A stretch of 64,000 nt of DNA from Antedon mediterranea (lineage: Eukaryota > Echinodermata > Crinoidea > Comatulida > Antedonidae). The stretch lies in assembly GCF_964355755.1 (NCBI RefSeq), contig NC_092672.1, positions 6,200,001 to 6,264,000 of the forward strand, in the 5' to 3' direction. The notes under the pieces were generated by a model. It saw nothing but the letters and a program-made list of their open reading frames with translations. It made no database searches and had not been told where the DNA came from. Positions 12,060 through 24,627 of this stretch are shown in pieces. The translations under genes were made by a program, and so were the position numbers. Position 1 is the first letter of the stretch. Each line of letters opens with the position of its first letter.

Positions 12060-12202
12060 GATCGTAAAATCAAAACGGTACTGGGTATATGACCAACTAG
12101 CGTTCTTGTCACCAACTAGTCATCCATTCATAGAAGTACTGATGTAGTAGCCTACCTGTACGGTGACCATAGAATGTGACCCGAGAAATGACTAACTACA
12201 AC
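12060..12202. repeat. ~140-bp repeat, second copy at 24705-24843
   Basis: ACGGTACTGGGTATATGACC, CAACTAGTCATCCATTCATA, ACTGATG and GAATGTGACCC match the block at 24705-24843 in the same order. Here it interrupts the retrotransposon remnant. Confidence 0.8.
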
Positions 12203-12596
12203 TTTTTTTTTTCTTCTGTTTTTAGATGATAGAAAGTTGAGAAAATTTTTTACGAGTAGTTGTACGATATGAAGATGTTTATGAAAATATGTTAAAGATG
12301 TAAAACATACTACACTAGGCGTATAAACAGTAATGTTTGTTAGTAAAAACAATTTTATGTTAAAAGATATAAGGAAGAAAAGCAAAGAGATTATGGAGCG
12401 GCTGTACCTGAATATACAATACAAGTATTGTAAGGTTAAAAACTAGAAATTTAGGCGATCTTGTCAAAGGTCAAGCGCCTTCAGCCTGCCACGTTTCGAT
12501 ATTCAATATTGAACTTGATGGACAAGCCTTGAATCATCTGTTACTGATCATCTGTTCAAATTACAAAAGAGAGCTTTGAGAATTTGTGATGTTGTC

Positions 12597-12791
12597 ATTT
12601 CAATCTCATACCAAACCTTTATTCCTTAAGTTTAATTTTTTAAACATTTACGATATTAATAAACTCTAAACGCGTTCATGTATCATATTCATCATTTCAA
12701 TCTCATACAAAACCTTTATTCCTTAAGTTTAATGTTTTAAACATTTACGATATTAATAAACTCCAAACGGCTCTGTTCATGTATCGTATTC
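12597..12791. repeat. tandem duplication of ~97 bp inside the retrotransposon
   Basis: Two adjacent copies begin TCATTTCAATCTCATAC and share ACCTTTATTCCTTAAGTTTA and CATTTACGATATTAATAAAC, differing at a few positions. They duplicate part of the RT C-terminal coding region. Confidence 0.9.
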
Positions 12792-13551
12792 ACAATTTAA
12801 TTATTCCACCTCATATTTCTTCACCATTTGTTAAATCTGACAAGCATGCATTTAATACTAGACATGCAGATGATTATGTAACCGAAGCTTTTACAACAAA
12901 CATTAGACGTAATTAATTTTTTATACTGGTCCAAAACTTTGGAATTCTCTCTCGATTTAATTAAAAAACAAACCATCCATTGCTAATTTTAAATATAAGA
13001 CATCTCTGATGAGTAATTGCCTGACATGCACCATCTGATCCATTATATTGTTATTATTATAATCTGTGCCATGATTTTACATATTTCCATATGCATATTT
13101 GCTTTTTATCCCATAGGCCTATCCGAATACTACTCAGTTTATTTATTTATTTATTATTTTTTTAACTCATGTTTTTTTCTACTTCTTTATTATCTTTTTA
13201 TAGAATATTTATAATCATAATAATGTATGTATAATAATGTTTGAAATGGGGGTCAGCCTTAAAGTTCTTTGAACTTATTTGACCTCCATCCACACTCATG
13301 TTTCTCTTAATCTAATAATTAATCTATGTTTTATTATGTACAATGTACAACTGTATTATTTGATGTATGTTGAAAATTTAATAAAACAAACAAACAGAAA
13401 AAACATTATTTTATAAGGGCCTCTTCAAGTCAGCTGTACTGCTGTAGTACAGCTGTTAGAGCTACCCCTTGTAAAACAAGGTTGAATAAATAAATAAATA
13501 AACTTTTAAAATAAAGTTTATGAACATTATTAAAACTTACAGAATAAATTG

Positions 13552-16500
13552 TCATGACTGGTAGAGTGACCAGATACTTATTAGGCTATCCTTGCCACCT
13601 ACCGCCAATAATTGACCATTATCAAATTCCGCAAGAGGGTACGAGAAGGCCAGACTGAGGATGCTCTCTGTATGGTAGTCTAGAACGGCAAGTGGTTTGC
13701 ATTTTTGAAAAGAAAATAAACGGATTCTAAAGAAAAAAAAAGATTGATTCAATTTAAAATTTTGCCAAAATTTATATTTATTTATAATACAAAAATAAAT
13801 TTGGTAAATTCATGCCATAAACACAAAAGTTTTGTCATGTTTTATCATCCAATCTGAAAAATGTTTTTGCCGAAAGATCATAGTTTGTCTACTAAACATT
13901 TTTGCTCTCTGCGAGTGAAATCAGTTATTGCAGGCGACGATTGTACACTGCATAGTCCTTGGGTGGTTTTTTGTTATCCAATAAAAAGCGTTTGTCTTTA
14001 GGTCCGGTGTCGTCAAAGATCCACTCGCAAGACTTTGCAATGTCTAGTATACATCTGTTATTCTAATTATTGACCATTTTTGGGATAAGGAATTATGGAC
14101 AGACTGTCCATAAGACTGTCAGTCTTTGCAGATTGGTCTCTAATTAGGAGAAATATTAATAACCAGCTATATTGTGTTCATTTAAGAAACTGAAGTGTGG
14201 TCTTTAATTGGAGGTATTTTTATTCAGATTCCTTAAGAGACTTGTATAGTTAATACTGTTTAAAAAAAAACTATACATACATTAAAGTAATTAACATTTA
14301 CCCACCTGTTATCCCATCCACCTGTAGTGAATATCTTATTATCTTGTCTAATCTTGATGTCAGATAAACCAGCATTTGTCAATTCATGCTCTTTAATTAC
14401 AGATATGTCCTAATAATATAAATATGAACTTCTGATATGTGAATAAAGAATGAGAAATTTCCGTAATATTGTGTTTTTTTTGTACTAATAATGGAATAGA
14501 GTTTTATGTCATTTATTGGTGTCATCATGAAGAAATTCCGAGACAGTCATCCAAAATGGACTCATAGGACAGGTTAACCCTATATTTGTTGTTTTTGGAA
14601 GGGGATAGTGGGGAAATGGTCTCCTCACTTTTTATTGGCAAATCCATTCAATGTAGTATATACAGAAAATTATCTAATATAATGGAAAGTACAGTGCTGA
14701 TATCTTGGCTTGGCTTAAATCGCACTAGAAACGTCTATCCTTAGTTTTAAGGGATTCAATAAGATAAAATAATTGCTTACGGAAGAATCAACATGCCAAA
14801 GTTTGAGAGAATTATCAACTGAACCTGATACACCTCTCATCGTGCTAGTGGAAAAATCAATACACATAACTGAAATGAAATTTAGTCATTATATTATTGA
14901 TATTACTATGACACTCATTTATATTATTATGAAATAATTAGTTATACATGCCATAATAAAAAATAAAATTATTATGAATTATATTTTAATATTTTCATCA
15001 ATTTATAGCTTGTACTATTGATTATGTATTCATAAAAATATGAATATCATTGTTGTAAAGATACAGAATGTATTATATTACAAATAGATTCATAATGCAC
15101 ATCAATACAGGGATTATCTTTAAGTGTTATTTATAAATAATTATATCTTGTATGACAATGCACTTTTATCATACAAAATGTACAATATGGTAGTTGTGTA
15201 GAGTGGGAAGAATAGGGACTTTAAGAAACACGACGGTTAGGGGAGGACGACGAATATCCTGTGTTTGCTAGAGCGCGTAAAATCATAAACCGTTGACATA
15301 GCCGTTTTATTAGTTATGCACCCTTGCGTGAAGATGACGACTTATTCATGCTGAGCTTCGCCCACTTTGTTAAAGCTCATGCATAAATTATTCATAAGAG
15401 CACCGTCCCGTGGCTTCCCGTCGTGTTTCATAAAGTACCAAATATTATAAGTAGGGCTTGCTAGAGGGAGCTTCTGTAAATGGGAGCGTGGCTTATGGTT
15501 AATATTATAACAAATATTTATTTGGTCATATTTTGTACTAAAATGTATTACCTGGTTCCGAATGCATTTTTAGTTTTGAAACCATTTCTTGCTTTTTGGT
15601 ATCCCACAATGCAACAGTACCATCCTCATAGCCAACTATTAGTTGATGATTTAATATCCATTTCATACACATTACCATTCCTATTTTATGAATTTTGAAA
15701 AGAACAAAAAACTTGTGGATTTTTTTTTTTTCAGCAAAGCTTAAAAGTTTTATATGGCAAAAAAAGTATAGATTGTGTCACTTACCATATGATTCTGGTT
15801 TAGTTGGTATCAAATTACAAATTGGCTCCCCTGTCTCTAAATGGAATAGTCTAACTGTTGCCAGTTCACAAGTTGGTGTTGCAAGAATGTGACTACCATT
15901 ATCTGTAAAGAAACATTTCCAATCAGAAACAGAAAATGTTCATTAATAAAAATTAATTAATTTTCAACTTGCCCAGCTTATCTTAACACTTGCCCTTCTA
16001 GGTGTATAATGAAAATTATTTAATACCAAAAAGTAAATGCAATTTTTTACCTTCAGAAGACAATGCACATTTACAAAAACTAACAGAGGTAACAGGAATT
16101 TTGTTGCGGACTTCTTGACGACCTTCTTTGAAGTCCCAGACACAAACATTGTTATCACGGCCTTGACTATATAAGAAAAGAGAAGAATTCATCAATATGC
16201 ATGCTATCTGATAAAAGTCACTTCTTGGTAATGTTAACTTGGAAGTTAAGTTTAATAAAGTCAGGTTCGTGGTACTCCATTTAAATAACCCACAATTATA
16301 CTGATTCAAACTAAACTTTTAAGATACCTTATTAGACTGTTTTCTCTGTATACTTTCACCCAGATGACAGCTTCTTTATCATGCCCCTGAAGGGTCTGCG
16401 CCACCCTCCTCGTTTTTAAGTTCCATAACTGTACCTCTCCAGTTGAACTTCTAAAAGAAATTTAAGTAACCACACATTAAAATAAAGTAAAATGATACAT

Positions 16501-16709
16501 AAAATAACGTTAAAGAAATCTGCTCCTCATATATTTATAAGAATAATTATACAGTTTTTTCAGATAGATGAATATTCAACTCACCCGGTAACTAGCATAT
16601 CTTGGTATGTTTCATCTTTAGTAGTATTGTGGTTCATAAATGTCATTGAATGGCTAAATCCATTTAAACCACGAAGTACAAATAATGGAGATGGTGATGG
16701 CCGAGTCAT
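13552..16709 (-). CDS. GNB1L: GNB1L, WD-repeat protein (complete)
   Basis: Minus-strand coding exons, 5' to 3': 16709-16585, 16450-16328, 16166-16051, 15902-15786, 15680-15552, 14869-14781, 14409-14306, 13726-13552. They join to 325 aa; human GNB1L is 327. Seen: N-terminal PLFVLRG, then WD blocks VQLWNLKTRRVAQTLQGHD, SQGRDNNVCVWDFKEGRQ, LIVGYEDGTVALWDTKKQE, GVSGSVDNSLKLWHVD, FTTGGWDNRIRLF and the typical C-terminus LLAVGGKDSLISIWSLYQS. A WD-repeat propeller fills nearly the whole protein, with no other domain. In vertebrates GNB1L maps to the 22q11 deletion region and supports stability of PIKK kinases with the TTT complex (family knowledge). The start ATG gives MTRPSPSPLF. It is divergent with PIGS (599 bp between start codons), so a shared promoter is likely. 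Introns hold a hairpin MITE (15216-15438). Confidence 0.95.
15216..15438. repeat. hairpin MITE in GNB1L intron
   Basis: Left arm ACTTTAAGAAACACGACGG (15218-15236) is the reverse complement, with one mismatch, of CCGTCGTGTTTCATAAAGT (15418-15436). The element is about 220 bp and GC-richer than its surroundings. It lies between GNB1L coding exons 5 and 6. Confidence 0.75.
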
Positions 16710-17308
16710 ATTTATTTTAATTTAGAAGTTTCGGAAAATTATGTTAAAATCTTTATTTAGAAGAAGTTTTTCCTGGATAAGTCTTTATTAAAAGATATAA
16801 AGAACTGGTCTACCACATCATTATATGTCTAGGCCAAAGTAATTCAACTGAAGACAACAACTTGCATGCCTCCTACTGCCTCCTGCTACACTCTAATTCA
16901 GTGCTTCAAATAGCAACCCCAAACAAAAACGAGGTAAAAGGCCTAACATAAAAGGTAAATTTGAGAATAAAAACCACTAAATATGCTATTTTCAGTGATT
17001 CTTTTGAAACACTATAACTAAATCTACCGATCTATATTGCTTTTAACAAACATTGTTCATTTGAATTTAGATATGCAGCAAATAAATTGTTAATTTCTTG
17101 TGCACATTTTGTAAACAAACTTGTTTAGCCAGTGCAGCACGTTATATTGTAATTGTAAAAACGAAATTACTACGGTCCAACAAGGTATACTGTGTTTCAG
17201 CTTGAAACTTTTCCGTATTTTTGCTTTCCGACTATTTGTAAATAATTGACGGACCGCGAGGACAACCTTGCATCTAAATCTTAAATTTCCATATTATTTC
17301 ATATTCAA
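16710..17308. promoter_or_regulatory. putative bidirectional promoter of GNB1L and PIGS
   Basis: The 599 bp between the two divergent start codons contains no other gene and no recognised repeat. It must hold both 5' UTRs and both core promoters unless these use distant non-coding exons. A short GC-richer patch (GACGGACCGCGAGGACAACC near 17249) lies close to the PIGS start. No TATA box is convincing. Confidence 0.6.
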
Positions 17309-20300
17309 ATGGAACGAAAACTCAAAATAAAGATTGCTCCAAATATTAGGAAATATGGTAAGTATTTATCTACTTTGATCTAAGATTTTAATGCAATGTT
17401 ACGTGTCGTTAAATGGGCTAGGCCTCTTACCTAGGCTCAGCGAGGCAAAGAAATCTGGAGGGCTGCCGCACAGAAAAGCTTTGGTCGGTGTGTTGAATTA
17501 TGACTATGACTCTGAGGAAAACAGTAACTGACAGTTTTATATATTATTAGGTACTAATTTAATGGGTTAGATATGAACTTTTTTAACACGTTTATACTCT
17601 TGAATATTCAACCTGGTCTGCAATAAGAAAAGTGATAAAGCAAATACTCTTTATTTATAATAAAAAAAAAAAATTAAAAATACTGTCATAAAAGGCCCCT
17701 ATTTTTTTGGTTACTGTACAGGTATTATTTTATTATAAATGGGTACCACCAACATAACTTGTGATGTGTTTTTAATATTAATATACCAATCCATTGTATT
17801 TATTAGCTGAAGCTAACAAAAACTATGCAGCATTATCAGTGGCTTTGATTTGCTTAGTGGTTGGTGTACCAATGTGGTGGTCAACAACCACGACATATCG
17901 GGCAAGTTTGCCATATTCAGAAATAGACCAACTCGCTGCATCTAAGGTGAGATACATAAATGGCCTACAATTGCATATATGCACAAATGCACTTGTCAAT
18001 TGTATGACCCACTATACGACCCCCAGGAGAGGTGCGTCATTTGTGAGATGTTCATCATACCTTATGAATACCATGACTTACCTTTAGGTGACCATGACGT
18101 ACCCATTTTGACGCACTGTGACCACGTTGTTCATGATATGGTGGGTGGTAAAGTGACAGACATTGACACACCATTGTCCAATGATGTGACGTACCATCTA
18201 GGTTTTTTTAAGCATCCATGACGTACCTCTGGTCGTATAGTGGGCCATACAAATGACACATGCATTAGCATCGACAATAAAAAAATATTAATTAATTTTT
18301 GAATTATTAATGTATATTTCAGATAACTGTAGTCATACCTACAGATGTGTGGATTTGTCTTGAGCACACGCAGGTAGTAGATGCAACTTCTTACCGAAAA
18401 CTGGAACAGAAACTCAGTCTTGGTATGTTCTTGAATTATAGATTTATGAATTAAAAGAAATCTATAAAAAATAATTTCTTCTTTGAATTTTACCTTTGTT
18501 TTGTATTTTAAACAAAACTTAATTGTAAAATCAGTGAAATTAAACGTAGAAAGAAGTGATAATTTAATTAATTGGTATAAAAAAATTTATTAAATAAATA
18601 ACATCATTTGAATAAAAAAACAAATCACACATCTACACATAATCAAACATCGTATACACTATCTCTAACAATTTTTTCAAACTTCTGTCGACTAAAGCCG
18701 AAGTATAGTCAGCCATTGTATACTTAATATCTTTAAAACATAATTGATATCCTAATAAGAGGAAAACTTTGGGACAAAAGTAAGTTTCTACTTAGAGCTG
18801 TCCCCTGAATTGGTCATAAACTATTTTTCCCTTTTATTTGTTTGTTTCAAAGGTAAAGTATCAATTTAGTATGGGTGTTCTAAATTCTACAGCACTAAAT
18901 TATGTTTGTACATTGTATATGTTTTTAACCTTTAATCATTTTTCACTGTTAATCAAGGAATTGTAAGGCTTGGAGATCTTTCAATGAACTACAATATTTC
19001 AGTTCATGAATGTTCGGCAAAAACAACAAATATTTTATCAAAGAGCAAAACTATAAAAGGTAAGACAACTATGTAAAATAAAATGTTTTTAATGAACATG
19101 CTTAATAAATTCAATTTTGGCTAAATATTTACACTCCAGAATATCTTAAAACTCTCCCTAAACTCTTTTCTTCAGGTCCCAGACTATTTGTTATCATTAA
19201 ACAACACACATTCAGAATACACATTATCATCATTATTACTGTAGGCTAGCCCAATCTAAAGCCTTGTCTACACTATCAAACTTTATGACAAAAAATGTGA
19301 TGTGCCCATATATGGACATGATGATGTCATATCACTAACAGATTTGGGCATATCACTACCATATTTAGGCATATTTCTTCTGGTCAAACTAGTTTGATAG
19401 TGTAGACAGAGCTTAATATGGTTTCCAGTGTATTGGGAGAGTTGACTGCACTGTAACAGCATATCAAACTTGTGCTTTGATAGATTTTGATTCCGAGCTA
19501 GAAGAGACTAAAAAATTGGTAATGGGCAAGTCCAACGTCTATTTACTTTCTGAACGACGTTTTAATTCGACAAGTCAAATTATTGTGAGTCAAAATAGAA
19601 GAGGCTATGTAAAGTTTCAAAAAGGTATGCATCTGTTATAACAATAATAAGAAAACATACCCCCTGCCCCACCAACTCATCTCTTACACACATCTTTATA
19701 TTGTACCGTTATAAAATATGCTTCAATTATTGTATGGTATTTTGTGAATCGAACCCATAATCTTTAGATAGCTATTATGCCAACATATTGTGCCATCATA
19801 TTGTATTTTTAGACAAATGAGTTTGCATTTATCGATATAAAGAACTTGTAATTGTGTAATTATTGATTTTTGAAAGTAAATAATTTAATCTCTCTCACCC
19901 AGAATTAATTACATGTTACCATGGTGATATTGATTTGTTTACGTTATGAATTTAATTGAGTATTCTTTATTAACACATTATATATCAATTTACTATTATT
20001 CTTGTTTTACTTCCAACAGAAGATTTAGATAATACAGCCAGTGCTGTTTTGGGATTAGTTCGAGATGTGTTTACAAATGAAAATATAATTAACTCGTCTT
20101 GTTCTGCATCCAAAGAATATTCACATACAGAAGTAAGTCCCAAAACATCAATTGTGAAGTAATTAATTTAGTATAATAACAAATACAGATACAGATACAG
20201 ATACAGATAACTTTTATTGTCCAAATAAACTGGAAATTGCATTTGCTCACTTATCACATAAAAATATCGTATAAAAATATCGTATAAAAATAAAGTATAA

Positions 20301-23300
20301 AATGCAGAATAACAATATAAAAATACACAATGATTAAAAAAGTACATCATAAAATTACAGCTCAAAAACATTTAAGTTAAAAATACAGATCATTACAAAA
20401 CGGTTTAAAAAGTGTCTTATATTTCATTATTAATTATTATATTATATTATTTATTATTGTTATCAAAATTATTGTAGTTACCTCTTAAAGTCATCGTTAA
20501 ATTTTTTAATCCCAGCTGGGAGAAACGAATTTGAGTATCGACCCGTCCGCGCCAACACCGGCCTCAGTCTACCACTTCTACCAATGTGGCAGCGCAGAAG
20601 ATCCGAATGAAGGGGGTGGCTTTCCTCCTCCATGACCGCCTGTAAACCATTTTTCAAATAAAGATGAAATTGAAAAATCCTGTAAATATAATAATAAATT
20701 AATTTGGACTTTACATAAAAAAAAAAGGAATCCATGAAATAAATAAAATAAAAACTAATCAATAACTACAGATTAATAATAATTATTAGAATCATACTCC
20801 AATTATTAGTTTCGTTTTACATTGCATAGTCTGGGCTCCAGACGGAGTTTTGTCTTAATATTAGTAAAAATATAAATATTTTTGCACATATGGCGTTTCA
20901 TACGTGTATTACTTGAGTTTGGGTATTTTCAGACAAAAATCAAAACGACGACGTGTGGAATGACATAAAAAAGACAATAAATACAGACTTGGAGCAAGTC
21001 TATACATTGCATTACTATTAATTATTTAAAAAATAGTTTATCTTTTGTTTTTTTCACTTATTTTAAATAATTAAAAAAAATCTTGTGATGGTATTATAGG
21101 ATGACATAGACAGCATGAGAGCATTAAGGTCCAACCCAGGGTATGAACTTTCTTTTAACCTTTTGAACCCTGACCCAGCAAGTATACATTACACGTGGGA
21201 CATCGCAATTGGTATTCAATGTAAGTCCTATTTCAATGACGTTGAAAATGTACATCAATTATCTGAATATACAACAGCTTTTGACATATAGTACAGTACA
21301 TCGATATCAAAGTCTTAATATTTGACTTGCATTATTTTTTTTTATAGCGTATTTGCAACCATTTCTAGATAAATTATCTGAATTTGCCAATTTTGGCGTC
21401 GAGTCTCAAGTTCTATACTATACAAAGCTAGCAGTAAAGGCTAGGAAATCTGCAAATGTTAATGGCTATATATTGTCCTATGATCTTCTTCCGCATGTTA
21501 TCAACCCTATTGAAGCCAGGCTAGGTAAGTAACATTTGAATGAACTTCTTGATTGTGCAATAGGAAGCTTGACCTACGACCTACACATTAATGCGTTGTT
21601 ATTCGTCTGGACACACCAAAACTTGGTTGAGGAATCGAGTGAGAAAGCATTTCCCAATTATTATGATGTAAGACTAGATCCTAGAGTTACAAATCAGAGT
21701 CTTCCAAAGGCCATAGGCCTACCTATACTATCAAACTAAAAGAAACACTTATATTATTTTCAATACAGGTAGTCACATATCCACCAACCCTGATCTAAAC
21801 CACCGAACTAAAAAGAGAAACTTATTTATTTTATTTTTAATACAGGTAGTCACATATCCACCAACCCCGATTTAAACTTCATCGTTTATCTACCAACCCA
21901 ATCACAGTCCCCATTGTATGTGATGGATGCGGAAGGCAACCAAAGTCCATACAATGCCTTCCTAAGCCCTCGCTGGGGTGGTGTGTTAGTGTACAATACA
22001 CCAGAGGATGGTGAAGTTGATAACGAGGGTCGCCTGAAGGTTGACATGCAGGAGGTGATGGAGGTATTTGTGGGTCAGTTGAGGTTGCTAATTGGTATAC
22101 CTGATCAAGCAGTGAATGTTCTACATAGTAATGAAAACTGTGGAATAACCGATTGGGTCAGTAATCAAAGTAATTGTTTGAAAAATTTGGACAAAAATAC
22201 AGAGATTGAAGGGTAATATATTTGTTAAACATCAATGTATAGACAATAATTTAAAAGTTTAGGCCTAACTGTCTAAACTTAGCTTTGCCACACATGGACG
22301 ACATATTGAACCTTGATTGATGAGAAGAGCTGAGTGTTTGCGCATGCAATTAAAATCTGATGATGAAAATTAGAAGTTAAATTACCAAAATCCTGTACCA
22401 CAATATAGCATGTGTTTCCCTCTGGCCTTAATATACCAACTAATGGCGTGATACCTAAATGGAAAAGCTGTGAACTGTAAACTAAATAAAAGAATTTTCT
22501 TAAATAAGGAAGTGGATGTGTTGTTTCGGAGTAAGACATTGGAAAATATTGCATCAGCATCTTCAACTTTGACCTCTCTTTCTCAACTTCTAGCAAAGAT
22601 TCCAAACATGGTGATAAAGGACGATGTGGCTAAACAGGTGAATTAAAGATCTTGTTTTAAATCGTAGAGGGTGACATACTACATTTTACAGAATCAAGCA
22701 ACACTGAAATAAAAAGATTGTGAGGCTTTAACCCTGTCTACACTATCATTAACTAGTTTGACAAAAAAGTGTGATGTGCCCAAATATGGTAGTGATATGA
22801 CATCATCGTTTCCATATATGGGCACATCACAGTATCTCCAAAACATGAAGTAGTTGTTCATATTTTTAATTTCCAAAAACTGTATTGTGATTTTTTCCTT
22901 GTTCTAGGTATACAGTGCAGTGGAAATGATACAACTAAGCAAGAAATTCCTGGCAGAAGGCAACATTTATCGGGCTTTTCATGCTTCTAAGAAAGCAATA
23001 CAAACATCAGAAGAGGCATTCTTTGATTCCTCCTTGCTAGAATTACTTTACTTTCCTGAAGATCAAAAGTTAGTATCATTTATAAAAATCCAAACAAACA
23101 ATAAACACATGAGATGAGAATCTAAATCGAGATAGTCTATAGTAACTGAAAAGAAAAATAAAGAGATTAAAAATGTTTAAATGGTAGTAATCACGGAAGA
23201 AAGGTGGATACGCTGTATAAGCATGATGATAAATAAACAATTATCAGAATCGCCGAAATGTTACTTAATGAATCAAAAATTAAAATTGTTTATTTTTGTC

Positions 23301-23431
23301 CATTTCTCATCAGGTACGCAATATACATTCCGTTATTTTTACCCATCCTAATACCAATTGCCGCATCAGTGTACAAATCTGTGCTGTGGCTCAGAGGCAA
23401 GAAAAAGGAGTCAAAAGACAAGGAAGATTGA
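17309..23431 (+). CDS. PIGS: PIGS, GPI transamidase complex subunit (complete)
   Basis: Coding exons: 17309-17357, 17807-17946, 18323-18422, 18958-19059, 19442-19624, 20020-20132, 21100-21220, 21348-21524, 21846-22156, 22509-22637, 22908-23068, 23314-23431. They join to 567 aa; human PIGS is 555. PIG-S is a structural subunit of the ER-membrane complex that attaches GPI anchors to proteins (known). Seen: a membrane segment at residues ~22-41 followed by TYRASLPYSEI; lumenal blocks GYELSFNLLNPDP, LPHVINPIEARLG, SPRWGGVLVYN, STLTSLSQLLAKI and AFFDSSLLELLYFPEDQK; a C-terminal membrane segment (~530-552, YAIYIPLFLPILIPIAASVY) and a short basic tail. Exons 4-5 are the least conserved part, so the exon 5 acceptor (19441) is the least sure junction. 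Introns contain several repeats, and the exon 9 acceptor is partly duplicated upstream. Confidence 0.96.
17998..18254. repeat. hairpin MITE in PIGS intron 2
   Basis: ATTGTATGACCCACTATACG at the left end pairs with CGTATAGTGGGCCATACAAAT at the right, extended by CAGGAGAGGTGCGTCAT / CATGACGTACCTCTG. The interior is rich in TGACGTACC-type motifs. Confidence 0.75.
19257..19416. repeat. MITE family I copy next to PIGS exon 5
   Basis: Complete palindromic copy: CTAAAGCCTTGTCTACACTA at the left, GTTTGATAGTGTAGACAGAG at the right, core GATGTGCCCATATATGGACA. It ends only about 25 nt before the PIGS exon 5 acceptor. Confidence 0.95.
20182..20640 (-). mobile_element. non-LTR retrotransposon 3' fragment (minus strand)
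   Basis: On the minus strand a C-terminal RT block reads SGRLRPVLARTGRY then SFLPAGIKKFND and ends at a stop near 20478. A 3' UTR and a (TATCTG)n tail follow (seen as ACAGATACAGATACAGATA on the plus strand from 20184, next to ACTTTTATTGTCC). It is 5'-truncated and lies in PIGS intron 6. Confidence 0.8.
20825..21000 (-). repeat. dispersed repeat family II copy
   Basis: Reverse orientation relative to 53167: ATAGTCTGGGCTCCAGACGG, AGTTTTGTC, CACATATGGCGTTTCATACG, and a terminal GACTTGGAGCAAGTC mini-hairpin. It lies in PIGS intron 6. Confidence 0.8.
21741..21878 (+). repeat. 77-bp direct duplication spanning the PIGS exon 9 acceptor
   Basis: The end of intron 8 plus the first ~33 nt of exon 9 occur twice. 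Copy 1 (21741-21800) carries CAATACAG/GTAGTCACATATCCACC; copy 2 (21815-21878) carries TAATACAG/GTAGTCACATATCCACC. The spacing between equivalent bases is 77. Only copy 2 continues into the conserved exon. Confidence 0.95.
22726..22834. repeat. MITE family I copy
   Basis: CTTTAACCCTGTCTACACTA, ACTAGTTTGACAAAAAAGTG, TGATGTGCCCAAATATGG, TGACATCATCG, CCATATATGGGCACATCACA. The right terminus is missing. It lies in PIGS intron 10. Confidence 0.85.
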
Positions 23432-23467
23432 AACAGAAAGGCGTCTGTGCAATACATTAAATGCTGT

Positions 23468-23855
23468 TAGGCCGATTTTTCACTTGGTGAATTTGTTCGC
23501 GCAAATCGAAAGCGTCATGCTATGCACATGCATATTTGAGTTTCTGTCTGTTATACTTTTTTACCCTTCTGCGACGAATTCTAGTTTCCTTGATTTTTTG
23601 CTTCAGCGAAATTTACTAGTTCGAAATGTTTCTACTTTTTGTGAATCAAAATATTGCGCAACCAATCCGAGCTCAGGAAATGAGCTATGACGCTTTCATG
23701 AGCACTCATGCGAATCGAAAAGCTCAGCAGTCACGCGAGGAAAATGAACATCGCAGCTATTCACTCATGTAGTAGAAAGAGAGTAGCGCAATTTTTTTCT
23801 CTTCGAGACGTTGGATTCACGCGAACAAATTCGCCTAGTGGAAAATTGGCTTTAG
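23468..23855. repeat. large diverged copy of the AAGCCGATTTTCCACTAGGC hairpin element
   Basis: The left end TTAGGCCGATTTTTCACTTG, GTGAATTTGTTCGCGCAAAT pairs with the right end GCGAACAAATTCGCCTAGTG, GAAAATTGGCTTTAGG. It has the same termini as 5126-5296 but a 388-bp span with a different middle, so it may be an internally expanded relative. It begins 37 bp after the PIGS stop codon. Confidence 0.8.
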
Positions 23856-24627
23856 GTCTCTGGGGCTGGATGGCCTAAATAGCATAATGTGCATATAGAT
23901 GTTTCTATGCAACTTTGATGGTAGCTATTACAAATGTAAATTTTTTTATAAAATGGGGGAACTAAATCTGACCAAAAAATGAAAGTTAACAGAGATCATG
24001 ACCTCCAAGAGCTAAAAACCAATTTTAAAAGCAATAAAGCAAAGATAGTCATTTGGAATTCCATTTCAAATAAGTTTGGGGAAAATGGAGAAAAATCATG
24101 CACTATTATTTAATAGAAAATGCAAGTAAAACAAGTTGAGGTGCACAAGGTGTGATGACATTGTTCCAGGAACTGTGATCAATTGTCATATCAATAAGCA
24201 AGCATATTCTCTGTACTGTATCTATACTTTTCCAGTATCATGCAAAGTAGTACAGTGTCACATATTTATCACATGTGACGCCAATGTTAAATTAGGCTTA
24301 TGGCCTATGAAAGAAGCATGGGCTGTGGCAGAGGCAGGATACAGCCAAAACATGTCATACATATGACAGATAATGCCATTCAGTACAGAGAATCAGGTAT
24401 TCAAGTAGTTTAATGTCATGAAGTACTTTTGTATGTATATTGTGTTAACATTATTTTCTGAATAAACTATAACAAACTCTCTTCTTTGACAAGTCATTGC
24501 ACATTTTAATTCATACCATGGCAGATTTTAAAATTATTTGCATCAGGCTTAATAATTCTACAGTAGTATTTATCATGCAAACACAGGCCTAGGTTAGAAA
24601 TGAGTGAGTTGTAAATGCAATAATCTG

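Larger units (their letters stand above)
11540..13400 (+). mobile_element. degenerate non-LTR retrotransposon (RT domain, 3' end)
   Basis: Reverse-transcriptase blocks are readable across frameshifts: CGVPQGSILGPLLF from 11562, the catalytic FADDT box near 11663, TKFLGITIDEKLTWKPH near 11850, then FKLQKRALRIC near 12555 and a C-terminal WNSLSIELKNKPSIANFK block near 12940. A 3' UTR follows (GGGGGTCAGCC..TTGACCTCCATCC), ending AATAAAACAAACAAAC at about 13400. The type resembles jockey/CR1-like elements (inference). It is dead: frameshifts, stops, an insertion near 12035-12460 and an internal duplication (12597-12791). Confidence 0.85.

Noticed and set aside
11540-13400. functional reverse transcriptase gene
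   Set aside because: The conserved motifs are in different frames, with stops, an insertion and an internal duplication.
24136-24366. 76-aa Cys-containing open frame after PIGS
   Set aside because: No domain pattern fits, and it lies in the likely PIGS 3' UTR before an AATAAA at 24461.
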